From NCBI GenBank assembly GCA_016937995.1, contig JAFGVM010000036.1:1-27610 (forward strand): a stretch of 27,610 nucleotides of DNA. Direction: 5' to 3'. This document shows positions 15,298-22,728 of the stretch, in pieces (the stretch's first letter is position 1; the number at the start of each line of letters is the position of its first letter). The translations under genes and the position numbers were made by a program. The stretch comes from Candidatus Delongbacteria bacterium (GTDB lineage Bacteria; UBA4055). The notes below the pieces were generated by a model. The model worked only from the letters and a program-made list of their open reading frames with translations. It did no database searches and was not told the DNA's origin.

Positions 15298-16977
15298 CTA
15301 TTCTACACAATGATAAAAATATTTAAGATCTTCAATATCTGCTTTGTCTTTGACGTAATCTTTCTTCTCAGGTTTTTTCAGCGTCTTTGCAAGTTTTTCT
15401 GCTTCAACAAAATACTTTTTTCTGAACTTTTCTATATCTTTTTGCTCGATGTCTTTCAATTCATATTTTTTTAGGACATTCAAACTTCTCGATTTTTCAG
15501 TATAGTTAATATTTGTCCATTCTGAAGTATTAATGTTGAACTTATACTGGAACAGGAACTTATCGCCATAATCAGAAATGAAATTTATAGCTTTGATAAG
15601 AAAATCTATATCTTTCTTGGTAAAAACAAAATGCAAATTTATTCTTACCCATCCCGGTTTCACTCCGGTAATTCCCTGAACGATCTTTTTCCTGTATTTA
15701 TCAGATGTTTTTATATCAATATGTAATAACCTGTGTCCGTAAGGTCCTGCACAACTGCAACCTGCTCTTGATTGAATTCCAAAGAGATCGCTCAGCAACC
15801 TTGTTACCAGCCTTGGATGAAGATAACGATCTTCATGTTTTATATTGAATGAAATTATCGGGATCCTGTTTTTTGGATCTCTGTTCCCGATTATTTCAAT
15901 TTTATCATTGTTCAATATTGAGCTGAAAAAAATATTTTTATTTTCATCCTCTACTTCTTCAATGGTATCGATCCCGATCTTCTCCTTTGTTTCCATTGCC
16001 AAAGCGGTTTTAATGGTTTGTAAAATAGGAGGTGTCCCGGCTTTTTCCCTTGTTTCTATATCTGAAGAATAATCCTGCTGAAAATATCCTACATAATCGA
16101 CCGTACCTCCACCTGCAGTTGTAGGAGGAAGATCATTTCTATACAACTTCTGATGAAAGATCAGCACACCTGCACTTCCCGGCCCTCCCAGAAATTTATG
16201 CGGAGAAAAGAATATAGCATCGAAATAATTATCTTTATCTTTTTCAATATCTACTTTGACATAAGGTGCTATTGCTGCAAAATCGAAAAATGCATAAGCA
16301 TTATGCTTATGTGCTATCCTTGCTATTTCATAGCTATCCGATACAATACCTGTAATGTTTGATCCGGCTGAGAATGAGCAAATTTTTATCCTGTTCCTGT
16401 ATTTACTATCTGATATTTTATCTCTAAAATCCCTGAGATTGATCAGTCCGTCATCTCCAAGTTCGATCACAACCAATTCTGCGAACGCCTCTCTCCACAT
16501 AAGCTCATTGGTATGATGTTCATAAGGACCAATAAAAACCACAGGTTTATCAATATTTATCTTTTCCAGAACAGAACAGTCTTTACATCCCAGGCTTTTG
16601 ATCGAAGTATAGATCCTATCCCGTGTAGCAGGAGGTATATAGACACCCATTATCTCCTGTAATTTTTTTAATGCTCCTGTCGAACCAGAACCGGTTGAGA
16701 TTATTTTGTAATTTTCTCCTGCATTAACATATTTCTTGATCATTTCCTCTGACTGGTGAAGAATGTTCGTTAAATATTTACCGGTATAATCATCTGTCGT
16801 ATGCGTATTGGCATAAGATTTCTCTATATTTAGCAGTTTATCCTCTATGAATTTCAAGTTACGTCCGGATGCTGTATAATCAGCATAAAATAGATTTCTT
16901 TCACCGTAAGGAGTTTCAATAACGGAATAGTTACCGATAATTTCTTTCCTTACATAATCCAGGCTTAATTTTTTCAT
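15298..16977 (-). CDS. Aminotransferase class V-fold PLP enzyme (cysteine-desulfurase-like), unusual subtype
   Basis: 559 residues, longer than IscS (about 400). N-terminal FYADYTASGRNL replaces the usual LDNAATT. STGSGSTGALKKLQ binds the PLP phosphate, with PYEHHTNELMWRE, FSAGSNITGI, FFDFAAIAPY, and Lys261 in SPHKFLGGPGSAG as the Schiff-base lysine. The active-site loop carries two cysteines, Cys407 and Cys409, in SRAGCSCAGPYGHRLL. The C-terminal 120 residues are Lys-rich and helical. The subtype occurs in many bacteria without an assigned reaction that I can name; cysteine desulfurase or selenocysteine-lyase-like chemistry is possible. It is the first gene of the long minus-strand cluster and so could define its promoter. 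Confidence 0.85.
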   Translation of the reverse strand: MKKLSLDYVRKEIIGNYSVIETPYGERNLFYADYTASGRNLKFIEDKLLNIEKSYANTHTTDDYTGKYLTNILHQSEEMIKKYVNAGENYKIISTGSGSTGALKKLQEIMGVYIPPATRDRIYTSIKSLGCKDCSVLEKINIDKPVVFIGPYEHHTNELMWREAFAELVVIELGDDGLINLRDFRDKISDSKYRNRIKICSFSAGSNITGIVSDSYEIARIAHKHNAYAFFDFAAIAPYVKVDIEKDKDNYFDAIFFSPHKFLGGPGSAGVLIFHQKLYRNDLPPTTAGGGTVDYVGYFQQDYSSDIETREKAGTPPILQTIKTALAMETKEKIGIDTIEEVEDENKNIFFSSILNNDKIEIIGNRDPKNRIPIISFNIKHEDRYLHPRLVTRLLSDLFGIQSRAGCSCAGPYGHRLLHIDIKTSDKYRKKIVQGITGVKPGWVRINLHFVFTKKDIDFLIKAINFISDYGDKFLFQYKFNINTSEWTNINYTEKSRSLNVLKKYELKDIEQKDIEKFRKKYFVEAEKLAKTLKKPEKKDYVKDKADIEDLKYFYHCVE

Positions 16978-17209
16978 TTAATACCACTCTTAAAAGGTTT
17001 TTCAATTCCCCGCTATTTATAAGTTATTTAATATAAAGAAAGTTATATAAAAATTCTATCACAAATTCACTAAATTTATTGACCAGCTTGTTTATCTTAG
17101 ATTTTTGTAACATCTAATGCTCATATCGTTATATGTTTATGAATTTTATCATTGTAATTCCTCTACTATGTAATTATTTTTAAATGCTTATGATAAAAAA
17201 TTAAACTTC

Positions 17210-17215
17210 AAGGAG
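17210..17215 (+). promoter_or_regulatory. Ribosome-binding site of the C10 protease gene
   Basis: AAGGAG lies 5 bp before ATG 17221 and fixes the start. The 243-bp gap to the divergent gene at 16977 is very AT-rich. I see a TTGACC at 17079-17084 but no well-spaced -10, and no clear operator. Confidence 0.7.
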
Positions 17216-17220
17216 TAGTT

Positions 17221-19461
17221 ATGAAGAAAGTTATGATGGGAATAGTATTGTTGATGATGACCATACTTATATCCAAACCGGTTCAGATCGATACTGCAAG
17301 AAATATCGCTTTGAATTGGTACAAAGGTTTTTCAGCCAGTAAAACAATTCCGAATATTTCTTCAGTTGATGAGATCAGATCGAATGATAACGTAGACATT
17401 TATGTTTTCAATATGACCGAAGGTTTTGTTCTTGTGGCCGGGGATGATGCATCTGTTCCGGTATTAGGCTACTCTTTTGATAAAACTTTTGTTTATTCTG
17501 AGGAAAAATCCAACATTAAATTCTGGATCGATGCTTACAGAACAAGTTTGAAAGAAATAAGATATAACGAACTAAGCAATGAAACTACTCTTGAAAAATG
17601 GAATAATATCCTTAGCAATGAGATAGTATCAAAGGATTCTAAGGCTGTTGCCCCCTTGTTGTCAACAACTTGGAATCAAAGTCCGATCTACAACGACTAT
17701 TGTCCACTGGATGGCGGAAGTTTATCAGTAGTTGGTTGTGTAGCTACTGCAATGTCACAGATCATGAAGTACCATTCTTATCCTCTTCACGGGAACGGTG
17801 AGCACAGCTATAATGAATTAGGTCAGGACCTTTACGTTAATTATTTTTTCTCAACATATAACTGGGATGAAATGCCGAACAGTTTATCTTCCAGCTCAAC
17901 TCCTGTTCAAAAGCATGAAGTTGCACAGATATCATACCATGCCGGTGTTTCTGTTGAGATGATGTATGGAGCAGATGGTTCAGGAGCTTATTCCACAGAC
18001 GTTCCTTATGCACTGAAAACTTACTTCAAATATAATGCAGGTGTAGGATATTATGACAGGTCTTCTTTTAACAGTGTACAATGGCATACATTGATATTAG
18101 AGAACCTTGACAATGCTTTACCTGTATACTATTCCGGTCAGGGACCGGACGGTGGTCATGCTTTTGTATGTGACGGTTATCAGGCTACAGATTATTTCCA
18201 TTTTAACTGGGGATGGGGTGGCTCTTCAGACGGATATTATTACTTGGACAACCTTAATCCCGGTGGTTTAACTTTTAATGATTGGCAGGCTGTAGTCAAA
18301 GATATCAGACCGGGAACTGTTGACCTTGTTGTAGATCCGTTCATTGAAGATTTTGTCAGCAGCGAAAACGAAATTGTGATAAATTTAAATGATTACTTTA
18401 CAAGTATTTCCGGTGGAACGATCGATTATTCAATTGATGATTCCAGTAACATTGTCGGGCTGACACATTCCATTACAGACAGCATATTAACTTTAACAAA
18501 AGTCGGGAATGGTCTTTCTAAGATAGTTGTTGTTGGAACGAACAAATCTGATGGAATATTTGATGATTTTTATGTTAGATTCGGAGACCCGCTTCCGCTT
18601 GCCGGATTTGGCAATACTTATAATTTAAACGCCTTTTCCACAATAAACGCAGGTAATAATTCAGAATTGAATGCAATGGAAAAACTTTCTGTTTCCATGT
18701 GGATAAAGTTAAATCAGACCGGTATAAATCAGGGAGTTATTTCTAAAGCATCAAGCACCTCATCCGGATGGTACATACAGGTACAAAGTAATAATATAAT
18801 TAAATTCTTTATCAAAACACAGGACGGGCTTCTCAGAAAACTTTACAGTTTAAACGCTTTAAATGCTGATGAGTGGTATCATCTTGCCGTTGTTTACGAT
18901 GGAAAAGACTTTGTTATGTATCTTAACGGGGAATACGAAAATCAAAAAGTATCCTATCCTACAGCTTCAGCGATCCAGCATGACGAATCCGACGATCTAA
19001 TTCTGGGTTCTGCACCGGGTATGTATTTTGACGGTTCTATTGATGAAGTTTGTGTCTGGGACCAGCCAAAATCACTGGATTTCTTCAGAAGTATTCTTCA
19101 AAATCAACCTTCTACTTCTGATCCTGATCTGGTTTCATACTGGAATATCGATGAAGGTTTTTACAGTGAGATCTCAGACCAGAACAATTTGAACAATGCA
19201 TTGATCGAAAATATAAACCTGGAATACTGGACAAATTCTACTGCTCCAGTAAGATATTTCATTCCAACAAATACTAATGCAACCGGAACACTACCCGGAG
19301 AAAAAGGTGCCGAATTGACATATGCAATAGTTGATAACGGTTCTTTGGGAACAATGTCAATTCTTGATCCGGTAGCCGGAACTTTCGAATACACACCTGA
19401 CACTGATGTTTTCGGTGTAGATACTCTTACTTACAAAGTATCGAAAGATATCTATTCTTAA
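17221..19461 (+). CDS. Secreted C10 (streptopain-like) cysteine protease with LamG domain; sorting tail cut off by in-frame stop
   Basis: 746 residues. A signal peptide (MKKVMMGIVLLMMTILIS) precedes a Spi_C10-like propeptide (about 22-130; VDIYVFNMTEGFVLVAGDDASVPVLGYS is characteristic). The C10 catalytic domain (about 135-365) has Cys173 in VVGCVATAMSQIMKYH and His313 in GGHAFVCDGY, then YFHFNWGWGGSSDGYYYL. A LamG/concanavalin-like domain runs from about 461 to 660 (LSVSMWIKLN, EWYHLAVVYDG, GSIDEVCVWDQ). A cadherin-like or Big-type repeat (about 675-746; TFEYTPDTDVFGVDTLTYKV) is interrupted by TAA at 19459-19461. The same frame continues into a type IX sorting domain. As written the protein would be secreted to the periplasm but not sorted; the intact form would be a surface or extracellular protease. 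Confidence 0.9.
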   Translation: MKKVMMGIVLLMMTILISKPVQIDTARNIALNWYKGFSASKTIPNISSVDEIRSNDNVDIYVFNMTEGFVLVAGDDASVPVLGYSFDKTFVYSEEKSNIKFWIDAYRTSLKEIRYNELSNETTLEKWNNILSNEIVSKDSKAVAPLLSTTWNQSPIYNDYCPLDGGSLSVVGCVATAMSQIMKYHSYPLHGNGEHSYNELGQDLYVNYFFSTYNWDEMPNSLSSSSTPVQKHEVAQISYHAGVSVEMMYGADGSGAYSTDVPYALKTYFKYNAGVGYYDRSSFNSVQWHTLILENLDNALPVYYSGQGPDGGHAFVCDGYQATDYFHFNWGWGGSSDGYYYLDNLNPGGLTFNDWQAVVKDIRPGTVDLVVDPFIEDFVSSENEIVINLNDYFTSISGGTIDYSIDDSSNIVGLTHSITDSILTLTKVGNGLSKIVVVGTNKSDGIFDDFYVRFGDPLPLAGFGNTYNLNAFSTINAGNNSELNAMEKLSVSMWIKLNQTGINQGVISKASSTSSGWYIQVQSNNIIKFFIKTQDGLLRKLYSLNALNADEWYHLAVVYDGKDFVMYLNGEYENQKVSYPTASAIQHDESDDLILGSAPGMYFDGSIDEVCVWDQPKSLDFFRSILQNQPSTSDPDLVSYWNIDEGFYSEISDQNNLNNALIENINLEYWTNSTAPVRYFIPTNTNATGTLPGEKGAELTYAIVDNGSLGTMSILDPVAGTFEYTPDTDVFGVDTLTYKVSKDIYS

Positions 19462-19803
19462 GAAGCGATCTCTTTGATCTTCGATATTAAGGACGGCAAC
19501 AGCATAGAAGATACATATGTACCGACTTCAGCAGTTCTGTATCAGAACTATCCGAATCCTTTTAACCCTGAAACTACTATCTCTTTCTCTATTGACGAAA
19601 GCGGTCCTGTAAAACTTGTGGTCTTTGACAGAATGGGTAGGAGTATTAAAACCCTTTCAGAAGGTTTTAGCGATAAGGGTGTTCATAAAATAAAATGGGA
19701 TGGCAAGAATAATTTCGGAGAGTCCGTATCTTCCGGAGTATACTATTACATGCTTAAGACCAGGAATTTCACTGATGTAAAGAAAGCGTTACTGATAAAA
19801 TAA
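19462..19803 (+). pseudogene. Detached T9SS type A C-terminal sorting domain of the C10 protease
   Basis: After the TAA at 19459-19461 the frame continues unchanged for 113 codons to a TAA at 19801-19803. The first residues (EAISLIFDI) complete the last strand of the cadherin-like repeat. LYQNYPNPFNPETTISFSI begins a type IX secretion sorting domain; VKLVVFDRMGRSIKTL, KIKWDGKNNFGESVSSGVYYYML and a short basic end complete it. A typical domain of this kind is 80-95 residues and this one looks whole. It cannot work alone because it has no signal peptide and no ribosome-binding site. One base change (for example TCA to TAA) or a sequence error would explain it; readthrough is the other possibility. 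Full length would be about 860 residues. Confidence 0.85.
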
Positions 19804-19821
19804 CTCAGATCACATATAAGC

Positions 19822-19854
19822 AAAAAAGGTGGAAATGATTTTCCACCTTTTTTT
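19822..19854. terminator. Strong bidirectional intrinsic terminator
   Basis: AAAAAAGGTGGAAA (19822-19835) and TTTCCACCTTTTTT (19840-19853) form a perfect 14-bp stem around TGAT. The T-run ends the protease transcript on the plus strand, and the A-run gives an equal T-run on the minus strand for the convergent gcvT gene ending at 19911. Confidence 0.92.
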
Positions 19855-19910
19855 ATGTTTTGAATATTTTTTAATGGTACTATCAGAATGATTTGAAACG
19901 AGTATGATCG

Positions 19911-21029
19911 TTACAGGAAATTTTTCATTTTCTTTCGGGACGTTGGTTTCACAAAAGGAGAAGTTGTTATTTTTCCTTCAAGGATCCTTTTCTTTCCTTC
20001 CTCATTGAATGTTAATTCTGTTTCTTCAGCCAACTCAACTTTTGACCTTAAGAATCCTATAGGTTTATTCTCAAGTGTTGGAGAGATCACACCGGACATC
20101 ACCGTACCGATAACTTCTTCATTTTTAAGCACATTCCATCCCGGCATTGCTTTACTTCTTCCATCCATAATGAATGGATAAATAAAATAATTAATACCTG
20201 ACTCTTTTTCTTTTACCAGAACATCTTTACCGATAAAATCATGCTCCCACTCAAATACAAATCCCCATGGTGTACCAACAGCAGGTATTTTAGGATGAAT
20301 TTCATGACCGTGAAGAGGAAGACCCGCTTCAGTTCTTAAAGAATCTCTGGCACCTAAACCGCATGGCTCAATACCGTATTTCCCACCTACCTCTAGAAGT
20401 TTATTCCACAATTCAACAGCGTATTTATTATCACCATAGATCTCAAAACCGATCTCTCCGGTATAACCTGTTCTTGATAATAACACAGGAATTCCGTCAA
20501 GTATAATATTTTCTTTGAATTTGAAGAAACCGAATTTGTCGACTGCCTCTTCCCCTCCAAGTTCCTGAATGATCTTTGGGGCATTAGGTCCCTGCAGATC
20601 AAGTTTGAATGTATTATCACTCACATTATTGACCTGAACATTTTCTGAAGCATGTGATCTCAACCATTGAAAGTCCTCTTCTATATTTCCAGCATTGACC
20701 ACCAGCATCCACTTTTCTGTGTTAAACTTGTAAATGATGCAATCATCTATAACACCACCCTGCTCATTAAGCATGAAATTGTACATTGCCTGACCATCGG
20801 TCATACCTTTTATATCATTTGTTAAAAGATTTGACATCATTTCTTCACTTCCCTGTCCGAATATATCAAATTCACCCATATGGCAAATATCAAATAGACC
20901 AACGGCATCTCTGGTAGCATGATGCTCCGCACTTTGTCCTTTTCCATACCACAACGGCATTTCCCAGCCGGCAAAATCAACCATTTTACCACCAAGTTTT
21001 ACATGCTCGTCATACAAAATAGTCTTCAT
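19911..21029 (-). CDS. gcvT: Glycine cleavage system T protein (aminomethyltransferase)
   Basis: 372 residues, the usual GcvT length. It transfers the methylene group from the aminomethyl-lipoyl H protein to tetrahydrofolate, releasing ammonia. Family landmarks: LGGKMVDFAGWEMPLWY, DAVGLFDICHMGEFDIFG, GGVIDDCIIYK, LDLQGPNAPKIIQEL, LSRTGYTGEIGFEIYG, the GLGARDSLRTEAGLPLHGHEI motif, and the C-terminal GTVMSGVISPTLENKPIGF. ATG 21029 is preferred because AGGAG (21036-21040) is 6 bp upstream; an in-frame ATG at 21053 lacks one. No other glycine-cleavage gene (gcvH, gcvP) is in the window, so gcvT stands apart from its partners. It ends at a terminator shared with the convergent protease gene. Confidence 0.95.
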   Translation of the reverse strand: MKTILYDEHVKLGGKMVDFAGWEMPLWYGKGQSAEHHATRDAVGLFDICHMGEFDIFGQGSEEMMSNLLTNDIKGMTDGQAMYNFMLNEQGGVIDDCIIYKFNTEKWMLVVNAGNIEEDFQWLRSHASENVQVNNVSDNTFKLDLQGPNAPKIIQELGGEEAVDKFGFFKFKENIILDGIPVLLSRTGYTGEIGFEIYGDNKYAVELWNKLLEVGGKYGIEPCGLGARDSLRTEAGLPLHGHEIHPKIPAVGTPWGFVFEWEHDFIGKDVLVKEKESGINYFIYPFIMDGRSKAMPGWNVLKNEEVIGTVMSGVISPTLENKPIGFLRSKVELAEETELTFNEEGKKRILEGKITTSPFVKPTSRKKMKNFL

Positions 21030-21060
21030 TCTTCTCTCCTGTATATCATACATTATTATT

Positions 21061-21117
21061 GAATTTCAAATTCGAATTTAAAGATTATTATAAGAAATTG
21101 CAAAATAATTATTTGCA
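21061..21117. promoter_or_regulatory. Palindromes and -10 box upstream of gcvT
   Basis: On the minus strand TATAAT (complement of 21087-21092) is a good -10 for gcvT; a matching -35 is poor. It is flanked by TGCAAA (21099-21104) paired with TTTGCA (21112-21117), by the perfect 12-mer AAATTCGAATTT (21068-21079), and by GAATTT-C-AAATTC (21061-21073). Such symmetry around a promoter suggests an operator, but AT-rich chance palindromes are common. No glycine riboswitch features are seen. Confidence 0.35.
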
Positions 21118-21136
21118 TCAATTTAAACTGTTAAAT

Positions 21137-21165
21137 AAAAAAAGGAACGCATTTCTGCATTCCTT
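21137..21165 (-). terminator. Intrinsic terminator downstream of the DUF1015 gene
   Basis: Read on the minus strand, AAGGAA...TTCCTT (21142-21147 with 21060-series partner 21160-21165) plus GCA/TGC form a 9-bp stem with one mismatch and a four-base loop, followed by seven T residues (A-run at 21137-21143). This ends the DUF1015 transcript before the gcvT promoter. Confidence 0.8.
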
Positions 21166-21190
21166 AAAAAAAGATGAAATTTTGTTCTGG

Positions 21191-21254
21191 CTGTTTATAA
21201 TACGAATTTTATAAACAGTCATTAGTTCATTAGTCCTCAAGACTATGAACTAAT
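21191..21254. repeat. Two adjacent inverted repeats, the second spanning the DUF1015 stop codon
   Basis: CTGTTTATAA (21191-21200) and TTATAAACAG (21209-21218) form a perfect 10-bp stem with an 8-base loop. ATTAGTTCA plus TAGTC (21221-21229 and 21231-21235) pair with GACTA plus TGAACTAAT (21241-21254), with a single bulged T. This 14-bp stem contains the TAA stop (21230-21232) and the last codons of the DUF1015 gene. Together with the terminator at 21137-21165, three hairpins stand in a row at this 3' end. Confidence 0.65.
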
Positions 21255-22477
21255 AGGCCTGAACGCAATTTAGGTTCGAACCAGGTAGACTTAGGCGGCA
21301 TGACCTTACCAGCATCAGCAATATTCATCAATTCTTCGATCGAAGTCGGGTGCATAGCGAATGCAACCTGGAATTTTCCACTGTTAACGAGTCTTTCAAG
21401 CTCCCCTAAACCTCTTATCCCTCCGATAAAATCTACTTCATCGCTTGTTCTAGGGTCTGCAATACCAAAGAAAGGATCTAGCAGATTGTTCTGTAGAACA
21501 GCAATATCCAATGAATTTACAGGATCGTTCTTTACAACATACTCATCTCTGATAGTAAGCTTATACCACTCATTTTTATAGTACATTCCAACTCTGCCTT
21601 TGCAACATGGCTTATATTTATCTGCTCCCTTCTTTTCCACTTCAAATATTTTTTCTACAGCTGCGAACATTTCTTCTTCTGTATGTCCGTTCAGGTTCTT
21701 GAGAACTCTATTGTAATCCATTATCATAAGTTGTTCATCAGGAAAAAGAACTGACAAGAAATAGTTATATTCTTCATTTCCAGTGTGGTTTGGATTAGCT
21801 TCCTTTCTTCTGTTAGCTACAATCGCAGCAGAAGCTGATCTGTGATGACCGTCAGCAACATATAAAAAGTTCAATTTCGCAAATTCAACTATAAGCTTAT
21901 CACTTAATTCATCATTTTCAATGATCCATACTGTATGACCGATACCGTCAGTCGCTACAAAATCATATACAGGAGTTTCTTTTACAGCTTCAGCTACCAG
22001 ATCATCAATAGACTTCTGAGCTCTGTAAGTTAAGAAAATAGGACCGGCATTAACATTTGTAGTGTCAACGTGCTTGATTCTGTCATTCTCTTTCACTTTT
22101 CTCGTATGCTCATGCTTCTTTATCACATCATCATCATAGTCTTTTGCACTGCAGCATCCAACTATACCGTACTGCTCTTTTCCGTTCATGGTCTGACGGT
22201 AAATGTAAAGCTTATCACTGGCTTCTTTTATCAAAGTCCCTTCTGCAATAAATCTATTAAGGTTGTTCTTTGCTGTCTGATAAACTTCTTCAGAGTATAG
22301 ATCTGTTCCTACGGGTAGGTCAACTTCCGGTTTTACAACGTGAAGAAAAGAATATTCGTTATCTTTTGTTAATTCTCTTGCCTCTTCACTGTTAAGAACA
22401 TCATAAGGAAAACTTGCAACTTTTTCTTCCAGACCTTTCTTTGGTCTTATAGCTTTGAATTTTCTTAAAACTGCCAT
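21230..22477 (-). CDS. DUF1015 family protein (COG4198), ParB/SerK-like fold suspected
   Basis: 415 residues, the usual family length. Recognisable parts: FKAIRPKKGLEEKVASFPYDVLNSEEA at the N-terminus, KKHEHTRKVKENDRIKHVDTTNVNAGPIFLTY, and the signature LYVADGHHRSASAAIV, followed by NYFLSVLFPDEQLMIMDYNRVLKNLN. The family has no settled reaction. I infer a ParB/sulfiredoxin-type fold from the DGHHR motif, which recalls free-serine kinase (SerK) relatives, and the gene is often near serine biosynthesis genes in other bacteria. Here the nearest metabolic gene is gcvT, which also concerns serine/glycine one-carbon flow, but a terminator separates them. GGAG lies about 7 bp before the ATG. It is divergent from the transporter operon. 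Confidence 0.88.
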   Translation of the reverse strand: MAVLRKFKAIRPKKGLEEKVASFPYDVLNSEEARELTKDNEYSFLHVVKPEVDLPVGTDLYSEEVYQTAKNNLNRFIAEGTLIKEASDKLYIYRQTMNGKEQYGIVGCCSAKDYDDDVIKKHEHTRKVKENDRIKHVDTTNVNAGPIFLTYRAQKSIDDLVAEAVKETPVYDFVATDGIGHTVWIIENDELSDKLIVEFAKLNFLYVADGHHRSASAAIVANRRKEANPNHTGNEEYNYFLSVLFPDEQLMIMDYNRVLKNLNGHTEEEMFAAVEKIFEVEKKGADKYKPCCKGRVGMYYKNEWYKLTIRDEYVVKNDPVNSLDIAVLQNNLLDPFFGIADPRTSDEVDFIGGIRGLGELERLVNSGKFQVAFAMHPTSIEELMNIADAGKVMPPKSTWFEPKLRSGLLVHSLED

Positions 22478-22631
22478 GTTTGCTCCGTATTATATTTCAA
22501 TTATTATTTTTTTTAGCAATGGAATATATTTTTTATATTGATATAGGTCAAGAATATTTTTTACAGTTCTGGTGCAACCTTTTTCATTTTTCAGAGTCTA
22601 ATATACTGTCAGGATTAAAAATAAAGATTTT

Positions 22632-22661
22632 TTGTTTATGATAACAGGAAAAGAGTATATA
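22632..22661 (+). promoter_or_regulatory. Candidate promoter of the MacA/MacB-type operon
   Basis: TTGTTT (22632-22637), an 18-bp spacer and TATATA (22656-22661) resemble a sigma70 promoter, 67 bp before the adaptor ATG. The predicted transcript would begin within or just before the GTAG hairpin at 22672-22696. The rest of the 251-bp divergent gap is AT-rich, with no other clear element. Confidence 0.35.
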
Positions 22662-22671
22662 TATTTACTAT

Positions 22672-22696
22672 GTAGAGACAAAACACAATGTCCCTT
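22672..22696. repeat. Degenerate GTAG-footed hairpin in the transporter leader
   Basis: GTAGAGACA (22672-22680) pairs with TGTCCCT (22689-22695) over six of seven positions around an AAACACAA loop. It has the same foot and stem sense as the other GTAG hairpins. It would sit at the 5' end of the operon mRNA. Confidence 0.5.
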
Positions 22697-22728
22697 GGAT
22701 ATAAAAAACAAATAATATCAGGATAAAA

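Noticed and set aside
17079-17102. TTGACC as the -35 of a promoter for the C10 protease
   Set aside because: No acceptable -10 lies at 16-18 bp; TAGATT follows at only 12-13 bp.
19459-19461. TAA recoded as a sense codon in this organism
   Set aside because: Many genes here end in TAA (the scaffold, DUF1015, RfaE and transposase genes), so TAA works as a stop; one case does not support a changed code.
21030-21136. Glycine riboswitch ahead of gcvT
   Set aside because: The stretch is very AT-rich and shows only simple palindromes; none of the conserved G-rich core of the glycine aptamer is visible.
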